Below, in pieces: positions 56,401-64,000 of a stretch of DNA of 64,000 nt. Numbering within the stretch: position 1 is the first letter of the stretch; the number at the start of each line of letters is the position of its first letter. The stretch covers positions 682,001 through 746,000 of the forward strand of contig JAAVTG010000672.1 of assembly GCA_011947345.1 (NCBI GenBank), given 5' to 3'. A program made the translations under genes and the position numbers. Source of the stretch: Phytophthora quininea. Lineage: Eukaryota > Oomycota > Peronosporomycetes > Peronosporales > Peronosporaceae. The notes below the pieces were generated by a model. It ran no database searches and had not been told where the DNA came from. It worked only from the letters and a program-made list of their open reading frames with translations.

Positions 56401-57197
56401 CCTCATCGGAATCAACCTCTTTTGAGTCCGAAAACCAGTCGTCGGCATCATCCGTTGGTGTTTCAATAGCCGAGCCTAAAACATGTTGCGGTAGTTTCTT
56501 CGCCGTGATCACTTCGTCGCCTTTGCTCTCTTCGTCCTTCAACACGTCCTCCATCGCCTTCTGTCTCCGTCTTTTCTGCTTCATATCTCGAAAGCCTTCG
56601 GTACTTCGAAACGGCGACACATATTTCTTCGTTGATGTTTTTTATCGCCATCAACTCCCGCAGTCTGCGCCTGCCAGAAACTCCTTTTCTTGCTGTTCAC
56701 TGGTGTTTCTTTCGGAGACGCAGAATTTCTTCTCGTAGGTTCGTAATACTCGACATGTTTCTTTTTCTTGGATGTTAATACTTCTGTAGATATATCATCA
56801 CCTTTAGGTATTGTTGCCTCCGCCGCCGTCTTCAGCCCATATTTCCTGGCGATTCTTTCACTAGCTGACAGCTCTTTGCCCTCAGATAAAGAAGTTTGAG
56901 GCTTTAAAGAACTTGGCGACGCTGTAGGTTTCTTTAGGGATAGAAAAGAATACGCGTCAACAGCTTTCTTCATCGCCGCCTCCTTTTAGGAGACTTTAGC
57001 GTCTTCTGTCCCTTGGCAGCAGGCAAGAAGCTTAGTAACAGCTCGCGGGCAGAAATGACGGGCTTCTCTTTGGGTCTAGCCATAGGAGGAGGCGTGGCGG
57101 ACTGCTTCTGGACCCTGGCAGGCTTGGAACGAGCCACGGGCACCGCAGGAGACAGCGCCACGTCCGATTCATCCTCACTGCTGCTCATCAACTCCAT
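53437..57197 (-). CDS. ERCC6L2-type SNF2 DNA-dependent ATPase
   Basis: About 1,200 residues on the minus strand from ATG 57197 (MELMSSSEDESD) to 53437. The N-terminus is a long Lys/Glu/Ser-rich region. The helicase core begins with FLFDYQREGVKFLY, then GDDMGLGKTIQVIAF (motif I), LVILDEMHCLKN (motif II, DEMH rather than DEAH), LTGTLMQNNENELHCL (III), and the C-terminal lobe STRAGGVGLNLQSATNVVIF with QAQDRAYRIGQKKDVQVYRL. The segment RYFEGVQGNPNQRGELFGI after the core is characteristic of ERCC6L2. A Cys-rich insert (CDCERDSKNPRKKCC, CRNCPNCMGLPC) splits the core. The protein acts at DNA breaks and in transcription-linked repair. At least two introns, near 56180-56113 and 55621-55560. Single missing bases at T runs 55252-55256, 56277-56281, 56638-56643 and 56984-56987. 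Confidence 0.87.
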
Positions 57198-57410
57198 CTT
57201 GGCTAGTAAAAATGCACTTGAAATTTGTATCGCTAGGTCAACTTCCGTTCAAAAATGCTTGTGCGGCACAGTGATTGAAGTCAACCATCACCATCGACCA
57301 CCACCACCATCACCACCACAATGTTATTATAGACAGCAATGAACATGAACAGAAGCATGGATTGATTGGTAAATAAAACCCGGCGAGATGTGTCTACTGT
57401 AGCCTGCTCT

Positions 57411-57692
57411 CTACTGGAAGATGGGGTCAGGCGACTGCGTGGGCAGCAGGCCGAAACGCTTCTTGGTGGTGATGCGCTCCTTGGAGAACTTGTCGTCGGG
57501 CGAGAAGCGCGCCGGGTGGGCCGAGCACGTGGGGGCTCCGCTGGGCGTCTGCTTCTGTACGTCCCAACAAAGGAGCACCAAACACAATCGTTAGCAGTCG
57601 ATCCAGTACGCCTACAATCACTACAGCAGCCAGCGCACCTTGAGTGTGTAGACGCGCTTGCCGTCCTCGCCGAGGTAGTACATGAGGTGCAT
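57411..57692 (-). CDS. NOP10: H/ACA snoRNP protein NOP10
   Basis: Exon 1 (57692-57639) encodes [18 protein letters not shown]. An 84-bp GT-AG intron (57638-57555) follows, and exon 2 (57554-57411) encodes [20 protein letters not shown], then a segment ending [14 protein letters not shown]. The 65-residue length and the [15 protein letters not shown] core match NOP10, a subunit of H/ACA ribonucleoproteins that pseudouridylate rRNA and act in telomerase. The intron sits after TLK. No frame break. Confidence 0.95.
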
Positions 57693-58249
57693 GGTTGCTG
57701 CTCTAGTAAATGGAGTGATGCAAGGTGGCCAAAGAATGCGAAACCTCGTGCCGACCAGTCAATGTCGCGCTCGACTCAGGAGCTCGACTCAGACGTGCCA
57801 GCCGCAGCCAATCAGCAGATACGAATCTGATTCCAATCAGTCGTATAAAACCTCGAGGTTTTTCCAAACCACTTGGCTCCACTATGGCGAGCCGCCACTT
57901 TGGCAACTTGCCAAAGTTCGTCAAAAGGCAAAGTTCGCAACTTGCGCCCTCAGCACTAGCATAGTGCTACAGTACTAGTACATGTAAACCGCTCCGGCAC
58001 GCAGCGTTTAAGCCAAGAAAGCAAATGAACATCTTTAGGCTAGGGTCTCAGCCTAGCCTTACCTAATCTAGCCTAGCCTAACCTAGGAGGAACCTAAACT
58101 CGCCCGACTTGCCAAATCCGGCCTCGCCCAGCCCAACCTAAACGAAAAACCTCGCGCGTCGTGAGGTTTTTACAACTGATGGCTGGCTTGGAGCGGCCCC
58201 GGGAGTTTTGTGCCATTTGGATAGTTGATAGCAAAGGACTTTAGACGCC
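57693..58249. promoter_or_regulatory. Divergent promoter region NOP10 / Ran
   Basis: 557 bp between two divergent housekeeping genes. It contains the imperfect repeat listed separately and A/T- and GC-mixed sequence. A short open frame across 57725-57964 has no recognised domain and is taken as chance. Confidence 0.45.
58040..58140. repeat. Imperfect CCTAGCCTAACC-type minisatellite
   Basis: About 100 bp made of loosely repeated GCCTAG, CCTAACC and CCTAA units (for example AGCCTAGCCTTACCTA and TAGCCTAACCTAGG), decaying into GCCCAACCTAAAC. It resembles, but is not, an exact telomeric array (CCCTAAA in oomycetes). It lies in the Ran/NOP10 promoter region. Confidence 0.7.
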
Positions 58250-59249
58250 ATGGTAAGTTTGGCTGACTCTCTCTCTCTCTATGCATGTACTCGCTGGCCC
58301 TCCGCTTGCTGCGCCCGCGTCCGCGTCCCGTAGTCGGCGTCTCCGCTGCATCGCTCTCTCAGCAACAGCAGGAGGACGAGCGGATGGAGACTCCACCAAA
58401 CAAGCGCGCTTTGGGTCAAATGTACCCATTTTACGGGACCGACGCGTGCATTGCGGGACGAATCCGAACCCGCGGGACGCGGGCCAGCAGTGCGGGCCAC
58501 ACAGACCTTCTTCGATCTAACAGTATCTACCGCCGATGCAGGCTCAGAACGTGCCGGAATTCAAGCTGATCCTCGTGGGCGACGGTGGCGTGGGCAAGAC
58601 CACGTTCGTCAAGCGCCACCTGACGGGCGAGTTCGAGAAGAAGTACGTGGCCACGCTGGGCGTGGAGGTGCACCCGCTGACGTTCCACACCAACTTCGGC
58701 CCGATCCGCTTCAACTGCTGGGACACGGCCGGCCAGGAGAAGTTCGGCGGCCTGCGCGACGGCTACTACATCCAGGGCCAGTGCGCCATCATTATGTTCG
58801 ACGTGACGTCGCGCATCACGTACAAGAACGTGCCCAACTGGCACCGAGACCTGTTCCGCGTGTGCGAGAACATCCCCATCGTGCTGTGCGGCAACAAGGT
58901 GGAGGTCAAGGACCGCAAGGTCAAGGCCAAGCAGATTACCTTCCACCGCAAGAAAAACCTGCAGTACTTTGACATCTCGGCCAAGTCCAACTACCAGTTC
59001 GAGAAGCCCTTCCTCTGGCTGGCCCGCAAGCTTGTCGGGTGCGTCATTATTGTGGTATTTTATTCTTTACGGGTTATTTTGATGACTAATTTTTTTAATG
59101 ATAGTGACAACAACTTGACGTTTGTGGAGGCGCCTGCGCTCCGCCCGCCGGAGGTGACGATCTCGCAGGAACAGATTGCCCAGATTGAGGCGGACGCTAG
59201 CTCTGCGGCCGCGGCCGTGCCGCTGCCCGATGAGGACGAGGACCTGTAA
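58250..59249 (+). CDS. RAN: Ran small GTPase
   Basis: The main coding exon from about 58542 to 59038 and the last exon from about 59104 to 59249 are joined by a GT-AG intron. Motifs: [20 protein letters not shown] (P-loop), [14 protein letters not shown] (switch I), [18 protein letters not shown] (switch II), CGNKVEVKD and [13 protein letters not shown], and the acidic C-terminal tail DEDEDL that binds Ran effectors. Ran drives nuclear import/export and spindle assembly. Two starts are possible. ATG 58536 (MQAQNVPEF) is open. However, 58250-58252 is an ATG in good context (GCCATGG) followed at once by GTAAGT. Splicing to the CAG at 58539-58541 would give MAQNVPEF, with a first coding exon of only the ATG. 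I favour the spliced start. Confidence 0.93.
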
Positions 59250-59637
59250 GCTGGTCGGTGTGCTGTCCTTTCACGCCTCGACCTGCACGTTTCGCTTAGA
59301 ATTTTCAAAAGGAGAAGGAGATCGAAGGAGGAAGATGTGGATGGAGTTGCGAAGGCTTGGAGGAGTGTCCGGCTGGCTGTCTGTCTGTGTCGCTTCAACT
59401 TGCCGCTGAAAATGTGATGGAGCGCGCTCTGTTCCGTGGATGCCAACGACAACCAGAAGACGGACGACGAGAGCAGAGGGAGGAAGTAGTCGCGGTTGAA
59501 TGCATGTTGCTCTATTTTTGATTGCTTTCAATCGGCTTTAGCATGCGTTTGCTACATGTACTACTACACTGTAGTAATATTGTATCTTTGTGGTGGTGGT
59601 GTGCATGGTGCCATGAGCTGACAACTTGTTGAACGTG
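59250..59637. other. Ran 3' region and spacer
   Basis: 388 bp holding the Ran 3' UTR and the upstream region of the transporter. No gene recognised. Confidence 0.4.
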
Positions 59638-61750
59638 ATGGAGCAGAGCCGGAGTTGGCCAGATGGTGGAAGGATGCCCAAGCACTCACCGGCTCAGAAT
59701 AAACAGGTGCGTTTCGATGGTGTATTTTCCCGTGCAAGAATCCGCCAGAACTCCATTTGTTCCACGTCGGTGGTGATGGCAGAGCTCCCTCAGCGTTTGC
59801 TGCGAGGAGAAGGAGGGCTCGAGGACTCGACTATATTCGTGGACTGCTTGACCCCCTCCGCTTTGCCAGTGGAGATCGTCGTGGACGAAGAACATGACGC
59901 AAGCGCTTTGAAAAAGCTGCGGTTTGACTCCGCAGTCGACAGCTCGATGGCGATTGAGATCGATAACGACAGAACTGGTTCGAATGATGATGGTGTCGGT
60001 GATCTGCTGCGTGTTCCTGAAGTTCAGTGGACTCTCAGGACGCGGACGTTCCGAACGTGCGTCATTCTGGCCAAGCCATGGGCGGCATACGCTATACTCA
60101 GTGCGTGTTGTACTTACAATTCTTTGGAGGGTATTCACGTGTTTTAACGCTTCTCTTACGTGTAGATACTGTCTTCACCAACGTCCGCTTGTCGTATATG
60201 GAGTCCATGGGTATCTCTGACTATGTGCCGCGGTTCGTGCCAAGTCTTATCCAGTTCTTCCTTGCACCGATCCTTGGCGCTATGTCAGATCGCTCTTTAT
60301 CGAAATGGGGAAGGAGGAACGTCTTCCTAATGGGTGCAGCCGGCATCGTCACCGTGTCGGGCTTGCTCTTTGGATCGGCGAATGTGCTGTTTCCCCACAT
60401 CCATTCGCTAACTCAATTGCTGCTTGTTTTACTAAGCATCGGCACCTTATTGCTGAACGTGAGTCCAATCGGAGCTGAGTCATGGTACAATTCTAACTGG
60501 TGCGCTGTCTTCAGATCGGTTTGCGAGCTCGCATCATGGACGAAGTCCCGATTGAGTTTCAAGTTCATGCCCAAGCAACACTCGCCATGTATGAAGGCTT
60601 TGGCGGCGTATTGGGCTCTTTGCTCTTTCGACGTACTTCAGACGCGGTAGTTTTTGCAAGCGCTATCAGTGGCGAGGAGGTTCTGAAAGCCTTTGGTATC
60701 ACGACGGCTGCGATCATCGGCACAACAGCTTTGTGTGTTTATCTTCGTCCCGAACATCCGCAGGATAAACCTACGTTCCAACCGCGTCTTGGTCTTGTAG
60801 GACGAGAAGCGTGGCAGCAAGTAGTGCACTCACCAAGAGTGTTTCGCTTCCTGAGTGTGGTGTACTTTGTGCTATCGTAAGAGCAACGTCTTTTACTACG
60901 TATATTTTACGATACGAGAGATCTAACTTGTTGACAACGTCTAGCTTCGCGTGGTTGAGCTTTTCGGATGAAGTGTATCAATGGTGGGGCGCCAACATGT
61001 ATGGGGGTTGCAAGGCTACAGGTATTTTGTTTATCTGCACGTGCGGAAAATGGGGCGTTCGTATTGACACAGGTTCCAATGCTTTTGCAGAGTGTAACTC
61101 TGAAAGCAAAGATGAATACAAGCGAGGGCTCGACATGGCCAATACGGCACTGATTTCACAGGTACAAGTAGCAATTCTTTTGATGTGTTGTGGCTTTCCT
61201 GCTTATCGGAATGATGTTCGGTAGAATGGCCTTGAAGCAATCATTTGTGCAGTTGTACTTCTTATCATGCCACGAGTACCTGACGCATACTACCTCAAGC
61301 GTGTTGCAGTCCTTGGGCTTACTATTGGCAGTACGTAGTGTATAACTTTCATTACGACGTCGTCACAAACTAATTCCCTTGTTTTATTACCACTCTACAG
61401 CATGTGCTCTGGTGCTTGCAGTGTCTGTGGGAAAATTCTTCAAACCGGTGGCGTTTGCGGGCTTTGTCGCTACGGCCTTTTACCACACGGTTGCAAACAT
61501 CTTCCCCTTTTCGGTAGTGGGGATCATGGGCAAAGAGCTTCAGATTTCGGCTCATGGATTTAACAACAACGGCCTCTATATCGGCGTACTCATGCTGTTT
61601 GCTGCAGCGTCAGAGTTGACAGTTCAAGTGTATGGCACGGAGAGTCTGGCACCGTTGGGGACGGGAAATGTGCTGACTCTGCCGTGCATTTTGTTTGCCG
61701 CGGGTGTGGTATGTACGTCCCGATTTGTTCGAATGCTGAGTCATCACTAA
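59638..61750 (+). CDS. MFS sugar transporter of the SUT/SLC45 type
   Basis: ATG 59638 to TAA 61750 with about six short GT-AG introns (near 60101-60163, 60460-60515, 60879-60944, 61021-61071, 61162-61224 and 61333-61401). The N-terminal 150 residues are polar and cytosolic. Then follow about twelve membrane helices. Family marks are the loop 2-3 motif GAMSDRSLSKWGRRNVFL (the GxxSDRxxxxxGRRxPF pattern of glycoside-pentoside-hexuronide/sucrose symporters), a shortened first half, and FAWLSFSDEVYQWWGANMYGG, resembling the W-x-F-x-D-x-x-W-x-G-x-x-x-Y-G-G segment of sucrose and SLC45 transporters. It probably moves sugar with protons across the plasma membrane or vacuole. Substrate cannot be told. 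All splice joins keep frame, with no break seen. Confidence 0.82.
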
Positions 61751-61863
61751 ACCACGAAAGCACAAACAATGAACCAAGTAAAAGGACGTTTATGTGCTAC
61801 TTGTTCAAGGTTTTTAGCCTGAGCAGCGATGGCACTCTGCTTGTTGCGCAGCAGAACTGCCGA
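61751..61863. other. Convergent 3' spacer
   Basis: 113 bp between the transporter stop and the end of the minus-strand effector-like gene. No feature seen. Confidence 0.4.
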
Positions 61864-62308
61864 TTACAAGTTGATCGCCTTCTCCATGTCCTTACTCGCA
61901 CCGATACCGAATAGCTCCTTTACCTGCGCGAGCGGAGACCTTCGTTTGCCCAGCTGTTGATTCGGCCTTTAGCACCCTGACATTCTCGATCTTCGCCCAG
62001 AGTTTCGCGTCTTCGTCTTTCAGCTTGGTGACGGCATTAGCAGCCTTGATGGCGTCGGCTTCAGTCATGTGCATTATTGACGAGAAGCTCTTGAGGTTTC
62101 CTGTGATAAACCTGTGTTCTTCTCCGTTCTGGTTGTTCTAGTTGTCATCTTGGTATTTGACCCTTCTCAAGAATCTCTTGGAACCGTCGACTGTCTCGAC
62201 GGCGTTGGCCGTGATGACGGTCGAAAGTTTCTTCTCCGAAACTGTAGCAGCTTCAATACTGGCAAAGAGAGCGGCGGCAGTCACGATGAGGACGGAAGTA
62301 AGACGCAT
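61864..62308 (-). pseudogene. RxLR-effector-like secreted protein gene, interrupted
   Basis: ATG 62308 opens a typical signal peptide (MRLTSVLIVTAAALFASIEA). At about residues 44-47 comes an R-x-L-R motif (RFLR), the usual distance for oomycete host-targeting RxLR effectors. The frame is closed by TAG at about 62138-62140. The same frame continues beyond it with an acidic GEEHR, like a dEER motif, then a helical stretch with Trp/Leu spacing as in WY-type effector domains. Two further frame changes (near 61960 and 61930) precede a last segment ending at TAA 61864. Total length would be about 148 codons, normal for the family. It is either a decayed effector gene or, less likely, one damaged only by base-call errors. 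The TAG stop is a substitution-type lesion and favours decay. Confidence 0.62.
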
Positions 62309-63219
62309 GACGACTCTTCGAACCTTATTGGCGGTAACGAGAGGTTTGAGTGCTCGACGGTACGTTGCAAAATGGAAAAGCGTCGGGCTCACACTCGACT
62401 TGGTCGGAAAGCCCATCCGAAGACAGAATTCTGTGGGCTGTGAGCACAGTCTGCTCTATTAAATGATAGCTGTGACACAGTCAGACTGTACTGAGTAACT
62501 CGTCCTTCTTTGTGTTGATGTTTATCCTTGTTGGCCGGATTTCCCGGGACTCGCAATCACGGAAAGGTGTCCAATAGGCTTCTCATTCGATCGTGACCGC
62601 TATAACATCCTCAAACACCAACTCTGGGAGAATACGCACTGGTATTGCTATCGTCAATACCCAACGGTGAGTGTATGTTTCCTTAGCGACCGAGGCATCC
62701 AATGTTGAAAAGCAATTTTCGATGTTTGTCGGGGGCCTGTAAATTATCGGGTGATGATCTCGAGCTGTTGTCCCGCATCCCGTGCCGGTGACGACGGGAG
62801 CGTGGCGGTCCGACCGGAGGAGCAAGTGTAGAGCGTCAAGTCGTGCAGCGGAGGAACATGTCGAGGGTGGTTTATTGAAGACCCCCACGAACCCTGTGGA
62901 CCCCGTTGGACAGCCAGACACGCGGCGGTCTGTGAACAAGGACGAGAACAAGGAATGTGAAGGAGCGTGGCTCCATCGGAAGAGCTCAAGGACGATCAGT
63001 TGTGAATCTACCCCGTGTACGCCAAGTGCTCAAGAACGAGAGCGTCAAGACAGCAGAAGAAGCGTTAACAAGAACAAGAAGTGTATTCAAACCCCTTAAG
63101 TGTTCCTTTCAACTGATCCTCGCGTCACAACTCCGAGCTACCCTAAGATTCCCTGTGGGGCAAGGTTCACGACACTGTGCAGTTGAAGCACGACAAGATC
63201 TGCCACAAACACCGGTAAA
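62309..63219. other. Unassigned DNA, possibly transposon 5' part
   Basis: No gene I can support. Around 62870-63100 an open frame has a repeated RRSVNK motif, but no recognisable domain. It may be the degenerate 5' portion of the LINE remnant that follows. Confidence 0.35.
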
Positions 63220-63871
63220 GCAGATGTTTTGGATTGGCTGCGCGAATGCATTATTATAGAGGAAAACACGGTCAGCTTTTATAGAAGTGCTATGTACATT
63301 CTAGATCCACCGATTTTCTGTTGCCGTTGTCCACGATGTGATGCTGAGACTATTCGTTGGAGATCTCATTGTCGGATCAAGGCTGTTCTTCCTCAAGTCA
63401 TTAAATCCTTCCATTCAACAGTGTGTGAGACGATCATGCGCTGCGATAGAAACACTAGAGCACTGTTTCTTCTCGTGCCCAGCTCTGACGCAAATGTGAG
63501 CGTCATTGTGGTCCCCATGGCATAAGGCTTTTGCGACGGAGTTGGATTGGCGATTGCTTAATTTTTCAAAACCACGAGACCTGAACATGGGGTGGAGGCA
63601 GAACCAAAAGGTGGTCCTGCTACTGTGGCGAGTCCGCACTGCAATCGCGTTCCATGCTACGTGGAGGTTGAGAAACGACATACTATTCCGTGAAACTACA
63701 GCTGAAGCAACAAGCGTCCAAAATGTGACGTCCTCCTTTCGACGACACTGTCTGTTCATCAATCATCATTCAGCGCAGCTTGGGATTGACGACAAAATGG
63801 TAACCTCTGTTCTGGAGAAGTTAAGCTTTGACCCACCTGCGCCGCGAAACACACCACCAGGAGGAGATTGA
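63220..63871 (+). pseudogene. LINE-type retrotransposon ORF2 C-terminal remnant
   Basis: Plus-strand frames near 63310-63500 contain CCRCPRCDAE and, in the next frame, ETLEHCFFSCPALTQM. This is the Cys/His zinc motif (zf-RVT) found near the C-terminus of LINE reverse transcriptases. The following frame continues SLWSPWHKAF and ends at TGA 63871 with PAPRNTPPGGD. A TGA stands where Trp is expected just after the zinc motif (about 63497), and the frame changes before it. It is a dead 3' fragment, as left by incomplete LINE insertion. Confidence 0.6.
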
Positions 63872-64000
63872 ATTGATTGACTGTTTAGCGGATTTCTCGT
63901 CTTAAGGTGATAAGCTATCTATCCATGAGAGTTACGTTCGTGTCGTCCACAAGTGGTGCATGGGTTCTGGGATATTATTTTCTGTCGGATCAAAGCGAAG
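63872..64000. other. Right window edge
   Basis: The last 129 bp hold no feature that I can support. They may be the LINE 3' end or its flank. Confidence 0.3.

Noticed and set aside
58040..58140. Interstitial telomere array
   Set aside because: Units are irregular and do not follow CCCTAAA in register. Kept only as an imperfect minisatellite.

Overview
This window is nuclear DNA of a eukaryote and looks like an oomycete, most probably a Phytophthora-type (Peronosporales) species. Reasons: dense genes with short GT-AG introns (about 50-90 bp), intergenic gaps of tens to a few hundred bp, high GC at third positions in housekeeping genes, flagellar (zoospore) genes, a homomeric eukaryotic acetyl-CoA carboxylase, decayed Ty3/gypsy, pogo-like, LINE and tyrosine-recombinase elements, and one secreted protein with an RxLR-like motif. 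The species was not determined.

Layout. 0.6-3.0 kb: glutamine/serine-rich protein. 3.4-13.5 kb: a large inverted duplication. Two near-identical 3.5-kb copies of a CTC1-like OB-fold gene face away from a 3-kb spacer that holds a nucleotide-sugar transporter, a small membrane protein, a DUF4604/KIAA1143-type protein and a 56-residue membrane microprotein. 13.5-25.3 kb: a transposon graveyard with nested gypsy remains, an inverted 317-bp unit, a dead tyrosine recombinase and a dead pogo-type transposase. 25.4-61.8 kb: a gene-dense housekeeping block, in order RFC1, acetyl-CoA carboxylase, GPAT-type acyltransferase, PP1 phosphatase, TPR protein, CCDC113/CFAP263, zinc-finger/Nudix protein, EF-hand membrane protein, an unknown acidic nuclear-type protein, Rab6, IFT80, a small multi-pass membrane protein, ERCC6L2-type SNF2 ATPase, NOP10, Ran and an MFS sucrose-type transporter. 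61.8-64 kb: a broken RxLR-effector-like gene and a LINE remnant.

How genes relate. Acetyl-CoA carboxylase and the glycerol-3-phosphate acyltransferase are convergent neighbours in lipid synthesis. CCDC113 and IFT80 are flagellar. RFC1, ERCC6L2 and CTC1 concern DNA replication, repair and telomeres. Ran, Rab6 and NOP10 are small housekeeping genes.

A caution for any user: about 25 single-base frame breaks interrupt otherwise excellent conserved proteins. Nearly all are one missing base, and most lie in a homopolymer run (four in acetyl-CoA carboxylase alone, all at CCCCG). They look like sequencing/assembly errors, so these genes are annotated as intact genes with probable base-call gaps rather than as pseudogenes.
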